DNA of 64,000 bases from Bacteroidales bacterium (GCA_017394765.1 JAFPXF010000002.1:115393-179392); one strand, 5' to 3'; shown: positions 1 through 8,212, numbered from the stretch's first letter. The notes: generated from the letters alone by a model not told the origin. Translations and numbers: made by a program.

Positions 1-112
1 AAACCGTTTTCTGCGGCTTTTTGGTTTGATAAAAGGCCACGCCAATGGCTATAGCGGCCAAAAACAACCCGATGCTGGCGATAATTGCAATAGGAACCCA
101 TCTGTTTTTCAT
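1..112 (-). CDS. N-terminus of a membrane-anchored protein, cut by window edge
   Basis: Only the first 37 residues are present. The start is the ATG read on the minus strand at 112. The peptide begins MKNRWVP, continues as one hydrophobic segment of about 20 residues (roughly 6-28), and then becomes basic (QTKKPQKTV). This looks like an uncleaved N-terminal anchor followed by a soluble domain beyond the window edge. SIMPL-domain proteins of Bacteroidota often begin this way, but too little is visible to claim that. It is divergent from the hydrogenase operon. Confidence 0.5.
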   Translation of the reverse strand, partial: MKNRWVPIAIIASIGLFLAAIAIGVAFYQTKKPQKTV

Positions 113-179
113 AACCTTGATAATTTTAAATGTTAATAAATCGGCACGTATAACGTGAGATGAACAATTATATTGTGTC

Positions 180-233
180 AAATTGAACCTTAAACCTTAA
201 ACTATGAACCTTGAACTGTATAGCTTGAAACCT
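180..233. repeat. Degenerate word repeat (AACCTTAAA / GAACCTTGAAC)
   Basis: A run of imperfect 8-10 nt words (gaaccttaaaccttaaac, gaaccttgaac) sits in the divergent intergenic region between the truncated gene and the hydrogenase operon. It belongs to the same style of low-complexity intergenic repeats seen near 20440, 36893, 38040, 49728 and 50934, although the word itself differs. Confidence 0.6.
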
Positions 234-304
234 CTCCCATATCACCAACTTCTCCGCCCCAAAAATCCCCACTTTTTTTGATAGTCCCGTATCGTTTTTT
301 TTTA

Positions 305-312
305 TACCTTTG
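305..312 (+). promoter_or_regulatory. -7 box TACCTTTG of the hydrogenase operon
   Basis: TACCTTTG matches the Bacteroidota -7 consensus TAnnTTTG and is followed by GCCGCGC. It lies about 80 nt upstream of the first hydrogenase-operon gene. The resulting leader would be about 70 nt. Confidence 0.7.
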
Positions 313-390
313 CCGCGCTAAAAATATGGTCAAATTTTATCGTAAATAACGATTAAACAATAAAATAAATCTACAACCAAATTTTATAGT

Positions 391-786
391 ATGGAAAAAA
401 TAAAATCATTGGCAGATCTCAAGAAAAAGAGAGAAGAGTTGCAGTCCAAGATTGAATTGCGCGAAGGCGGCGAGAACGTCGAGAACCTCGTGCAAGTCAA
501 GGTGGCTATGGCAACCTGCGGTATCGCTTCCGGCGCAAAACAGACCATGGAAGCCATCATTGAGGAATGCAACAAGCAAAATGTCAAGGCTGTTGTGACT
601 CAGACGGGCTGCATGGGCTACTGCTATGCTGAACCTACCGTCGAAGTTAAGAAACCCGGTCACGACCCCATCGTCTTCGGTCACGTGGACACCAAGAAGG
701 GCCAGGAACTCGTCACCAAATACATCATGCAAGGTGAGATTCTGGAAGGCGTCATCCCGGTAAATTACGAAAAAATCGACAAATAA
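391..786 (+). CDS. Thioredoxin-like (2Fe-2S) ferredoxin-domain protein of the hydrogenase operon (HydD-like)
   Basis: 131 aa. An N-terminal helical stretch (about 1-30) is followed by a thioredoxin-like ferredoxin fold with ATCGIASGA (C43) and TQTGCMGYC (C74, C78). The NuoE family has C-x4-C plus C-x3-C; the second cysteine of the first pair is absent here. This is also common, as far as I recall, in the small proteins encoded beside hydB in clostridial hyd operons (hydD), so cluster binding is uncertain. It is first in the operon, 18 nt before hydB. It is probably an accessory electron carrier or assembly partner of the hydrogenase; that role is inferred from context only. Confidence 0.8.
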   Translation: MEKIKSLADLKKKREELQSKIELREGGENVENLVQVKVAMATCGIASGAKQTMEAIIEECNKQNVKAVVTQTGCMGYCYAEPTVEVKKPGHDPIVFGHVDTKKGQELVTKYIMQGEILEGVIPVNYEKIDK

Positions 787-791
787 CCAGT

Positions 792-798
792 AAGGAGG
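792..798 (+). promoter_or_regulatory. Strong Shine-Dalgarno AAGGAGG before hydB
   Basis: A perfect AAGGAGG sits 6 nt before the hydB ATG at 805. Bacteroidota genes usually have weak or no Shine-Dalgarno sequences, and most starts in this window lack one, so this site stands out. It fixes the hydB start. Confidence 0.75.
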
Positions 799-804
799 TC
801 AGTT

Positions 805-2598
805 ATGGCAAATTATAAATACCACATTCTGCTCTGCGGCGGTACGGGATGTACGGCCTCAGAAAGCCCCAAAATCAGAGAGAATTTTGTTCAAATTCTG
901 AAGGAAAAGAATCTTTCCGACGATGTGCAGGTCGTGACCACCGGTTGCTTCGGCTTCTGCGAGAAAGGCCCCATCGTGAAGATTCTTCCCGATAACACCT
1001 TCTACACCCAGGTGAAGCCCGAAGACGCCCTCGAGATCGTCAACGAGCACATCATCAAAGGTAGAAAAGTGCAGCGCCTGCTGTATGAGGACCCCGAGAA
1101 CAAGGCTCACATCTCCGACTCCAAGCACATGGGTTTCTACAAGAAACAGATGCGTATCGCCCTTCGTAACTGCGGTTTCATCGATCCCGAAAACATCGAC
1201 GAATACATCGCACGTGATGGTTACAAGGCATTGGCCAGCGTTCTGGAGCAACATGATCCCGCTGCCACCATCGACGTCATCAAGAAGTCCGGTCTTCGCG
1301 GCCGCGGCGGCGCCGGTTTCCCCACCGGTTTGAAGTGGGAGCTCTGCGCTAAGAACGCTGCCGACCAGAAATACATCATCTGCAATGCTGACGAGGGTGA
1401 CCCCGGCGCATTCATGGATCGTTCCATCTTGGAAGGCGACCCGCACTCCATCATCGAGGCTATGGCCATCGGCGGCTTCTGTATCGGCGCCACCATCGGT
1501 TTGGTCTATATCCGCGCTGAATACCCGTTAGCTATCCACCGCCTGCAAGTCGCTATCGACCAGGCTCGTGAGTACGGCCTCCTCGGCAAGAACATCTTCG
1601 GCACGGACTTCGATTTCGACATCATCCTCCGCTACGGTGCCGGCGCATTCGTTTGCGGTGAGGAGACCGCTCTGATCCACTCCATGGAAGGCCAGCGCGG
1701 TGAGCCCACCTTCAAACCCCCGTTCCCGGCCGTTTCGGGTTACATGAAGAAACCCTCTAACGTGAACAACGTCGAGACCTACGCCAACATCCCGGTTATC
1801 ATCAACAAGGGTTGGGAATGGTTCTCCTCCATCGGCACTGAAAAGTCCAAAGGTACGAAGGTGTTCGCATTGGCCGGCCAAATCAACAACGTCGGTTTGA
1901 TCGAGGTGCCTATGGGTATCACCCTTCGTGAGGTCATCTACGAAATCGGCGGTGGCATCAAGGGCGGCAAGAAGTTCAAAGCCGTGCAAACCGGCGGTCC
2001 TTCCGGTGGCTGCTTGACCGAGAAGTTCCTCGACACCCCGATCGACTACGACAACCTCGTGGCTGCCGGCTCCATGATGGGCTCCGGCGGTATGATCGTC
2101 ATGGACGAGACCTCCTGCATGGTCTCCGTCGCTAAATTCTACCTTGACTTCACCGTGGAGGAATCCTGCGGTAAGTGCACCCCATGCCGTATCGGTAACA
2201 AGCGTCTGAGCGAAATCCTCGACCGCATCACCAAGGGTAACGGCACCATGGAAGACCTCGCCCTGCTGAAGAACCTCAGCCACGTCATCAAAGACACGGC
2301 GCTCTGCGGCTTGGGTCAGACCTCCCCGAACCCCGTCTTGTCCACCATCGACAACTTCTGGGATGAGTACGTGGCTCACGTGACCGAGAAGAAATGCCCT
2401 GCCGGACAGTGCAAGGCCCTCAAACAGTATGTCATCGACGCTGACAAGTGTAAAGGTTGTACGGCCTGCGCCCGCAACTGCCCCGTCGGCGCCATCAAGG
2501 GCACGGTCAAGATGCCTCACGAAATCAACCAGGAACTCTGTATCAAGTGCGGTACATGTATTGAGAAATGTAAATTCGGTGCAATCAGTATTATTTAG
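805..2598 (+). CDS. hydB: [FeFe]-hydrogenase subunit beta, HydB (NuoF-like flavoprotein)
   Basis: 597 aa. Three parts are visible. Residues 1-100 form a thioredoxin-like 2Fe-2S domain (C11, C16, C48, C52). The middle is the NuoF core with the FMN/NAD loop GRGGAGFPTG near 167 and the 4Fe-4S motif SCGKCTPCRIG. The C-terminus is a two-cluster ferredoxin domain (CKGCTACARNCPVG and CIKCGTCIEKC). This is the full architecture of HydB in electron-bifurcating hydrogenases such as that of Thermotoga maritima, where it carries the flavin and NAD site. It lies between the HydD-like gene and hydA. The role is coupling NADH and reduced ferredoxin oxidation to H2 production in the cytoplasm. Confidence 0.93.
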   Translation: MANYKYHILLCGGTGCTASESPKIRENFVQILKEKNLSDDVQVVTTGCFGFCEKGPIVKILPDNTFYTQVKPEDALEIVNEHIIKGRKVQRLLYEDPENKAHISDSKHMGFYKKQMRIALRNCGFIDPENIDEYIARDGYKALASVLEQHDPAATIDVIKKSGLRGRGGAGFPTGLKWELCAKNAADQKYIICNADEGDPGAFMDRSILEGDPHSIIEAMAIGGFCIGATIGLVYIRAEYPLAIHRLQVAIDQAREYGLLGKNIFGTDFDFDIILRYGAGAFVCGEETALIHSMEGQRGEPTFKPPFPAVSGYMKKPSNVNNVETYANIPVIINKGWEWFSSIGTEKSKGTKVFALAGQINNVGLIEVPMGITLREVIYEIGGGIKGGKKFKAVQTGGPSGGCLTEKFLDTPIDYDNLVAAGSMMGSGGMIVMDETSCMVSVAKFYLDFTVEESCGKCTPCRIGNKRLSEILDRITKGNGTMEDLALLKNLSHVIKDTALCGLGQTSPNPVLSTIDNFWDEYVAHVTEKKCPAGQCKALKQYVIDADKCKGCTACARNCPVGAIKGTVKMPHEINQELCIKCGTCIEKCKFGAISII

Positions 2599-2613
2599 TG
2601 AAAGGTGAACAAT

Positions 2614-4401
2614 ATGGATACAATTAAATTAACAATAGACAATAGAGAAGTTGAAGTGCCGAAAGGTACTACGATTCTTAACGCCGCAAAGCAGATGGGT
2701 ATCTCCATCCCCACCCTTTGCCACTTTGAATTCAAGGGCATGGATGTCCACAACAGACCTGGTGGATGCCGTCTCTGTGTCGTGGAGGTCGCTGGCCGCC
2801 GTAATCTGGCGCCCGCCTGCGTCACCGAATGTATGCCCGACATGGTGGTCCGCACCAACTCGATGCGCGTGATCAACGCCCGCCGCACGGTGCTCGAGCT
2901 CATGCTCTCCGACCACCCGAACGACTGTCTGCAATGCGCCAAGAGCGGCAAGTGCGAGCTCCAGGCTCTCGCCATCCGCTTCGGCATCCGCAGCAACCCG
3001 TTCGTAGGCCCCGACCACGTTCAGTCCAGCTACCAGATCGAGGTTTCTCCCTCTATCATCCGCGACATGAACAAGTGCGTCATGTGCCGTCGTTGCGAAA
3101 TGATGTGTAACGAGATGCAGACCGTGGGTGCCCTCTCCGCTATCGAGCGTGGCTTCCCGGCAGTCGTCTCCACCGCCTTCAACCAACACCTCGACCACTC
3201 TCCGTGTACGTTCTGCGGACAGTGCGTTGCCGTGTGTCCTGTGGGCGCTCTTACCGAAGTCGATAACACTGCAAAGGTTATCCGCGCCATCGTGGATCCC
3301 AGCAAGAAGACGGTTGTCCAAGTGGCTCCCGCCGTGCGTGTGGCTCTCGGTGAGGAATTCGGCATGAAACCCGGTTCCATCGTGACCGGCAAGCTCACCG
3401 CCGCCCTCAAGGCCCTCGGTTTCGACTATGTGTTCGACACCGACTGGAGTGCTGACTTGACCATCATGGAAGAGGGTACCGAGCTCCTCGGCCGCCTCAA
3501 GAGATTCCTTGGTGGCGACAAGGATGTCAAGCTGCCTATCCTGACCTCCTGCTGCCCGGCATGGGTGAACTTCTTCGAGCACCAGTTCCCGGAACTGAAG
3601 GAACTGCCCTCCACCGCGAAATCCCCGCAACAGATGTTCGGCGCCATGGCAAAGACCTATTTCGCCGACAAAATCGGCGTGAAACGCGAAGACATGGTCT
3701 GCATCTCTGTGATGCCCTGCCTCGCCAAGAAGTACGAGTGCGGTCGTGACGAGTTCAAGGTGAACGGCAATCCTGATGTCGATTTCTCCATCACCACCCG
3801 CGAGCTGGCCGCCCTCATCAAACAGGCCAACATCGACTTCACGAAACTTCCCGAGGAAGAGTTCGACAGCCCGCTCGGCGAATCCACCGGCGCTGCCGTC
3901 ATCTTCGGCACCACCGGCGGCGTGATCGAGGCTGCTGTGCGTACCGCCTACGAAGTCTATACTGGAAAACAGTGTCCGAAAATCGACTTCGAGGAACTGC
4001 GCGGTCTGGAAGGCATCCGTTCCGCCACCATCGACTTCGACGGCCTGCCGATCAACATCGGTATCGCACACGGCTTGAAAAACGCCCGCAAGCTGTTAGA
4101 GGACATCAAGGCTGGCAAGTGCAACTTCCACGCCATCGAGATCATGGCCTGCCCTGGCGGCTGTATCGACGGCGGTGGCCAGCCCCTGCACCACGGCAAC
4201 GGCGACATCATCAAAGCCCGTTGGGAAGCTATCTATCAAGCAGACAAGGAAATGCCGATCCGTAAATCCCACGAGAACCCGTCCATCCAAACTCTCTACA
4301 AGGAATTCCTGGGCGAACCGTGCGGTCACAAATCGCATGAACTGCTGCATACCCACTATTTCGACAGACAAACGACCGTTGAAGTGGATTTGAACAAATA
4401 A
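2614..4401 (+). CDS. hydA: [FeFe]-hydrogenase catalytic subunit HydA
   Basis: 595 aa from the ATG at 2614. The in-frame GTG at 2605 is rejected because AAAGGTG at 2601-2607 fits as a ribosome site for the ATG. The N-terminus binds 2Fe-2S (C36, C52, C55, C69), then comes the His-Cys 4Fe-4S motif DHPNDCLQC with C114, then two 4Fe-4S sets (CVMCRRCEMMC, CTFCGQCVAVCP). The H-cluster motifs are complete: TSCCPAW (311-317), MPCLAKKYE (367-375) and MACPGGCIDGGGQP (511-524). A small C-terminal domain follows. This is a group A, multi-cluster enzyme that makes or uses H2. No maturase genes (hydE, hydF, hydG) are in the window, so they must be elsewhere. Confidence 0.96.
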   Translation: MDTIKLTIDNREVEVPKGTTILNAAKQMGISIPTLCHFEFKGMDVHNRPGGCRLCVVEVAGRRNLAPACVTECMPDMVVRTNSMRVINARRTVLELMLSDHPNDCLQCAKSGKCELQALAIRFGIRSNPFVGPDHVQSSYQIEVSPSIIRDMNKCVMCRRCEMMCNEMQTVGALSAIERGFPAVVSTAFNQHLDHSPCTFCGQCVAVCPVGALTEVDNTAKVIRAIVDPSKKTVVQVAPAVRVALGEEFGMKPGSIVTGKLTAALKALGFDYVFDTDWSADLTIMEEGTELLGRLKRFLGGDKDVKLPILTSCCPAWVNFFEHQFPELKELPSTAKSPQQMFGAMAKTYFADKIGVKREDMVCISVMPCLAKKYECGRDEFKVNGNPDVDFSITTRELAALIKQANIDFTKLPEEEFDSPLGESTGAAVIFGTTGGVIEAAVRTAYEVYTGKQCPKIDFEELRGLEGIRSATIDFDGLPINIGIAHGLKNARKLLEDIKAGKCNFHAIEIMACPGGCIDGGGQPLHHGNGDIIKARWEAIYQADKEMPIRKSHENPSIQTLYKEFLGEPCGHKSHELLHTHYFDRQTTVEVDLNK

Positions 4402-4441
4402 TTCTGTTTCAGTATTCATCAATAATTAAAAAAACACCATT

Positions 4442-4936
4442 ATGGATAAGATAATTATCAAAATGAAAAAGGAAGTCAGCGACAAGATTATTGAGATCTG
4501 CGACAGATTCAATAATGCTCCTGGCGAATTGATTAACGTTCTGCACCAGACACAGGATTATCTGGGTTACCTTCCCGCTGAGGCTCAAGAGTTGATTGCG
4601 GAGAGACTGCACATCCCGACCGCAAAGGTCTATGGCGTTGTCTCTTTCTACTCTTTCTTCACCATGCAACCGAAGGGTAAATATCCGGTTTCTGTGTGTA
4701 TGGGTACGGCTTGCTACGTGCGTGGCGGCGAAAAGATTCTGGAATCCTTCGAAAAAGAACTGGGCATCATGCCTGGTGAAACGGACAAGGACGGCCTCTT
4801 CTCCCTCACCTCGCTTCGCTGCGTCGGCGCCTGCGGTCTGGCCCCCGTGGCTTTGGTTAACGGCAGAGTCTATGGCCGTCTCGCCCCCGCGAATGTGAAA
4901 AACATCGTGAACGAGTACAGAGACATGGAAAAATAA
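4442..4936 (+). CDS. hydC: [FeFe]-hydrogenase subunit gamma, HydC (NuoE-like)
   Basis: 164 aa, a NuoE-like thioredoxin-fold 2Fe-2S subunit. An N-terminal helical domain (about 10-75) precedes the cluster ligands CMGTAC (C86, C91) and CVGACG (C127, C131). It ends 40 nt downstream of hydA's neighbour gap and before a strong terminator, so it is the last gene of the operon. Known HydABC operons usually put hydC first; here the first place is taken by the HydD-like protein. Together with hydA and hydB it gives the complete trimer. Confidence 0.93.
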   Translation: MDKIIIKMKKEVSDKIIEICDRFNNAPGELINVLHQTQDYLGYLPAEAQELIAERLHIPTAKVYGVVSFYSFFTMQPKGKYPVSVCMGTACYVRGGEKILESFEKELGIMPGETDKDGLFSLTSLRCVGACGLAPVALVNGRVYGRLAPANVKNIVNEYRDMEK

Positions 4937-4958
4937 TCCGTGGATCGTATGATATGAG

Positions 4959-4989
4959 AAAAAGGCGTCGCGATTGCGACGCCTTTTTT
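4959..4989 (+). terminator. Terminator of the hydrogenase operon
   Basis: An 11-bp perfect stem AAAGGCGTCGC / GCGACGCCTTT with a 4-nt loop is followed by a T run. It lies 24 nt after the hydC stop codon. Confidence 0.9.
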
Positions 4990-5037
4990 ATGATTGTTTA
5001 ATAGTGCAGGATCTTGTGGATAAAAAACACTGTGAAA

Positions 5038-6969
5038 TTATTTCTCGATCAGCCCTTTATGGTTTGTCAGGATGCTTTTCGCGGTACCCTTCTTGTTGGA
5101 GAACTCGAACATGGACATCGCGTACCAGCCCTCATAGTCAGGTGCCCAATAGCGGATGCCGGCCATGCCGTTGGACTTGCCCCACTTTATTACGTCAGCG
5201 TAAATGTTGGCCTGTCCCTGCTGGTCGTGCTTGTAGCCCTTTACCTTCTTGTTCCACCCGGCGAAAGGACCGTCCATCTTGCCCGATGGGTAGGAGAACT
5301 CGCCGATGAAAACGTTAAGACCGCACTTCTTGTTGATTTTCTTAACCGTTTTCTTGAGAAGTCCTTTCTTGCTCAAGGCCATGGACGGGGCACTGGGATA
5401 GTAGCTGATACCCGCAGTTTCCATCTCATAGCCGTTGTCCTTCATGAAGTTGAAGAACTTCGCGGTGCATCCAGCTGGGAAGACCACGGTGGCCACATGC
5501 GTTGAGAATTTGACATTGGAATCGTCAATGCCTAATTTGGCGTATGCGCTTAATATTCCCCTCTTCACGGCGGCGTATGCCTTGGCATCGTGCTTCCAGA
5601 CATGCTTCTTCAGCCAGCCACGTGCGAACACAGGGGCCAAATATTTCTTGAGCGTTCCGGCTTTCTCAAGTTTCGGATCCACAGCGGTTTTCAGTCCCAT
5701 GCTGATGCCAGCGAAACCGAAATTGGCCTCGTTGCCAAGATTCCAGTTGTTCACGGTGCAACCTGTACTGAGAATCGCCTCGCCCACAAAAGCGCCGTAA
5801 GCTTCCAGCACGGTGCAGATTTCATCGAGGGTCAGTTCCTCCCACTTTTTCCCATTCATCAGGAAGTTGAACTCTGGATACTCTTCGAAGCGCGGCGCCT
5901 GCTGCTTGTCCATGTCCATGTAGGTGTAGGCGCACATGATTTCCGGATTGATGGGGATGTTCAATGCTGCCGCAATCTCACAAAGATGTATTCCTTGGTC
6001 GAACGTGTGGACGTTGGCATTTTCGTCAGGTTGCCCGTCGGTGACATCCTCAGCGGTCTTGTGGCGTTTGGTCGCGATACGGACGTACATCTCCGTAGAA
6101 CCGAGCTCGCGGTAGATATTCTGCAACTCCTCCGGGGTCGAGGCGGTCTTGTCCCCAACAACAAATGAGTATCCTTTCTCGAACTGGTTCAAAGAGAAGG
6201 GACTCAACGAAAGCGCAACGCGGAAATCCTCGGATTTCTTTTCAGCAGGGGCTCCCTTGTACGGAATGGCGAACTGCAAAGTGAAATTCTCCGAAACGCC
6301 TTGCTCTTGCTTGATGTGACGACTCTCCATCTCTACACCGTCGATGGTGGCATAGCCCACGTATTCCATCAGATTGTTGGCGAAAGATTGGCCGTTAGAT
6401 TTGGGTTGCGGAGACGCAAAATTTTGCGTCTCTACCACACCCTGATTTTCGATTCTGTTGGCACTTCCCCCGCCGTTGCACACCATCTTGATGGACGATG
6501 TTTTCCCGTTCTGGATGGCGGTCATGATGTAGATACCGGATTGGGTGAGGGTGATGCGGAATTGGTGGATGCCGGGTTGTAGGGGCGAATAATTATTCGC
6601 CCCTGCAACCACACGACCGTTCATGTCAGTGACGGTCAAGGTCACATCACCGATTTCCGCTACGGTGAGCTGAATCTCGGTGGTGGCGTTGAAGGGGTTC
6701 GGGTTGTTCTGCGACAATTGTAGAGACGCAATGCGTTGCGTTTCTACATCACCGATGCCAGTGATACCGTTCTGCATGGTGGATTCCATCATTAGAGCAG
6801 TGTCAGGCCAGAACAGGGTCTGCTGCCATCCTTTCGTGAGGTTGGTGACGACCACGCGGTTCAGCTGTACATAACGGCTGTCGGCATCACGCCCCGTGAA
6901 GGTGACTGTTTGCGCCGCAGCAAAGAAGCACAACAATGCTAACATCGAAAAAGTAAAAAGTTTTTTCAT
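5038..6969 (-). CDS. Secreted modular protein: N-terminal T9SS-like beta domain plus GH53-like glycosidase
   Basis: 643 aa with a signal peptide (1-20, ending FAAAQ). Residues about 84-163 resemble a T9SS type A / FlgD-like beta-sandwich (SQNNPNPFN, VTDMNGRVV, QSGIYIM, NGKTSSIKMV). From memory, the same N-terminal module also precedes FISUMP domains in other Bacteroidales. Residues about 245-640 look like a clan GH-A TIM barrel of the GH53 type, with acid/base candidate E414 in GNEANFG and nucleophile candidate E557 in GEFSYP. GH53 enzymes cut beta-1,4-galactans; the substrate here is inferred. Three 28-bp palindromic repeats lie inside the reading frame (residues about 73-83, 121-131, 177-187). 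The T9SS-like domain is N-terminal rather than C-terminal, so its use as a sorting signal is doubtful. Confidence 0.75.
   Translation of the reverse strand: MKKLFTFSMLALLCFFAAAQTVTFTGRDADSRYVQLNRVVVTNLTKGWQQTLFWPDTALMMESTMQNGITGIGDVETQRIASLQLSQNNPNPFNATTEIQLTVAEIGDVTLTVTDMNGRVVAGANNYSPLQPGIHQFRITLTQSGIYIMTAIQNGKTSSIKMVCNGGGSANRIENQGVVETQNFASPQPKSNGQSFANNLMEYVGYATIDGVEMESRHIKQEQGVSENFTLQFAIPYKGAPAEKKSEDFRVALSLSPFSLNQFEKGYSFVVGDKTASTPEELQNIYRELGSTEMYVRIATKRHKTAEDVTDGQPDENANVHTFDQGIHLCEIAAALNIPINPEIMCAYTYMDMDKQQAPRFEEYPEFNFLMNGKKWEELTLDEICTVLEAYGAFVGEAILSTGCTVNNWNLGNEANFGFAGISMGLKTAVDPKLEKAGTLKKYLAPVFARGWLKKHVWKHDAKAYAAVKRGILSAYAKLGIDDSNVKFSTHVATVVFPAGCTAKFFNFMKDNGYEMETAGISYYPSAPSMALSKKGLLKKTVKKINKKCGLNVFIGEFSYPSGKMDGPFAGWNKKVKGYKHDQQGQANIYADVIKWGKSNGMAGIRYWAPDYEGWYAMSMFEFSNKKGTAKSILTNHKGLIEK
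6407..6434. repeat. 28-bp palindromic repeat (GAGACG type) inside the GH53-like CDS
   Basis: The right arm reads TGCGTCTCTAC and the left arm GGAGACGCA, around an AAATTT centre. It is read in the minus-strand frame as VVETQNFASPQ (residues about 178-188), in the linker between the N-terminal module and the glycosidase domain. Confidence 0.75.
6579..6606. repeat. 28-bp palindromic repeat (GGGGCG type) inside the GH53-like CDS
   Basis: Arms are GTAGGGGCG and CGCCCCTGC around AATAATTATT, the same centre as the copies at 43835, 52279 and 63822. It is read in frame as [10 protein letters not shown] in a loop of the T9SS-like domain. Confidence 0.8.
6720..6747. repeat. 28-bp palindromic repeat (GAGACG type) inside the GH53-like CDS
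   Basis: Arms are GTAGAGACGCA and TGCGTTTCTAC. It is read in frame as VETQRIASLQ, just before the T9SS-like domain of the GH53-like protein. Confidence 0.8.
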
Positions 6970-7030
6970 ATTTTATGGATTTATAATAATCGTAAACATA
7001 AAAGAGCACAATCTTTCAACTTTGCAACCG

Positions 7031-7038
7031 CAAAAATA
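7031..7038 (-). promoter_or_regulatory. -7 box TATTTTTG of the GH53-like gene
   Basis: The minus strand reads TATTTTTG followed by CGGTTGC, matching TAnnTTTG. It lies about 60 nt upstream of the ATG at 6969. Confidence 0.65.
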
Positions 7039-7111
7039 CCATATTTTTAAATAAACAACATTGTCACTTGAGTTTGAATTATTGTTCTATTTTACACATT
7101 GTGATTTTTAG

Positions 7112-7119
7112 TATTTTTG
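7112..7119 (+). promoter_or_regulatory. -7 box TATTTTTG of the AraC-family gene
   Basis: TATTTTTG followed by CTGCGAG places transcription start near 7126. That excludes a TTG start at 7130 in practice and supports the ATG at 7187. Confidence 0.65.
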
Positions 7120-7186
7120 CTGCGAGTATTTGAAAATACGTATAAGTCATACAATTAACAAATTCAACGTATCTATTCTATGCTTT

Positions 7187-8068
7187 ATGACTGAAACAAG
7201 CCATTTTCACGAACTCCCTATTTTGCGGGATATTGACAACATCACTAGCAGGACATGCCTCGGTGACGACTTGCAACTGACCGTTATCGATGGGACAACA
7301 ACACTCCTTTCTGATTATTTCCAGACAGCAGTTTATGCCCTTAACCTGCATGTTCAAGGAAGGATTACCGCCAATATCAACCATCAGTTCTATGAGATCG
7401 AGGCCCCATGTTTCTCCTCCATACTGATTAACCAGCCCATTCAGGTAATAGAGTCAAGCAAAGACTATTTCCAATATGTGTTGAGTTTCTCACCGAAATT
7501 CGGCGAAGATCTCCACTTAAACTTGTCAGGAGATGCTCATATCCGGGCGTATATGCGCCCCGTTTTTCCTCTGACGGAACAGCAGATGCAGGTCACCATG
7601 CACTATCTTAAGCTGCTGCACGAGGTTATGCTGACACCCGATGTGAGCAACGCCCGTGAGGTGGCGCTCGACCTTGTGCGCTCGATGACCTATTTTGTTT
7701 ACGGTTTGTACAACAAATCTTTCTCCAAACTTCACACGCTCTCCCGTCCGGAAGAGCTGGCTGGGCGTTTCCTCGCCTTGGTTGAAGTACATTGCCGCGA
7801 ACATCATTCCATCGAATGGTACGCCAATGAGATGTGCTTTACGCCCAAGTATATCGCAAACGTGGTGAAACAGGTCACTGGCAGGAGCGCAGGTGAGTGC
7901 ATCACTTACAATCTCATCCGCCATGCGAAATCGCTGTTGCTCAGCACAACCCTTCCAATACAACAGATCTCCGACCGCCTCGGCTTCCGCAACCAAAGCC
8001 ACTTCGGCACTTTTTTCCGCCGGGAAGTTGGAGTGAGCCCGAAAACGTTCCGAAATGAGAGATTGTAG
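7187..8068 (+). CDS. AraC-family transcriptional regulator
   Basis: 293 aa. The N-terminal half is a cupin-like sensing domain. The C-terminal roughly 100 residues carry the double helix-turn-helix of the AraC family (SIEWYANEMCFTPKYIANVV, then QQISDRLGFRNQSHFGTFF and VGVSPKTFR). It is divergent from the GH53-like gene with a 217-nt shared intergenic region holding both promoters, so control of that gene is a reasonable guess. The start is the ATG at 7187 (see the promoter at 7112). The TAG stop at 8066-8068 is part of a 28-bp palindromic repeat. Confidence 0.88.
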   Translation: MTETSHFHELPILRDIDNITSRTCLGDDLQLTVIDGTTTLLSDYFQTAVYALNLHVQGRITANINHQFYEIEAPCFSSILINQPIQVIESSKDYFQYVLSFSPKFGEDLHLNLSGDAHIRAYMRPVFPLTEQQMQVTMHYLKLLHEVMLTPDVSNAREVALDLVRSMTYFVYGLYNKSFSKLHTLSRPEELAGRFLALVEVHCREHHSIEWYANEMCFTPKYIANVVKQVTGRSAGECITYNLIRHAKSLLLSTTLPIQQISDRLGFRNQSHFGTFFRREVGVSPKTFRNERL

Positions 8069-8092
8069 AGACGTGCCTTGGCGCATCTCCAC
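8065..8092. repeat. 28-bp palindromic repeat overlapping the AraC stop codon
   Basis: A degenerate copy that starts GTAGAGACGTGCC and ends GGCGCATCTCCAC. Its second to fourth bases are the TAG stop of the AraC-family gene. Confidence 0.7.
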
Positions 8093-8148
8093 TGTGGACA
8101 TTGTCTCAAAAAAAATATCGAAATGTGGGGTGTTATTAAAAAAAAGTG

Positions 8149-8156
8149 TATTTTTG
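8149..8156 (+). promoter_or_regulatory. Orphan -7 box TATTTTTG facing the nuclease-like gene
   Basis: TATTTTTGCCGTGAGG on the plus strand fits the promoter consensus but leads into the 3' end of the convergent gene at 8213-8728. Downstream are small hairpins (TTGGAAGCGATTCCAA) and a 30-codon frame from the GTG at 8159. It may drive an antisense RNA or a tiny leaderless ORF, or be a remnant. Confidence 0.4.
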
Positions 8157-8212
8157 CCGTGAGGTTGGAAGCGATTCCAACTGACGATTCTACGGATTCG
8201 TCGCGCACTGGG

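Noticed and set aside
113..390. A riboswitch in the long leader before the hydrogenase operon
   Set aside because: No recognisable aptamer core; the region is AT-rich with word repeats and a normal promoter, and the leader is only about 70 nt.
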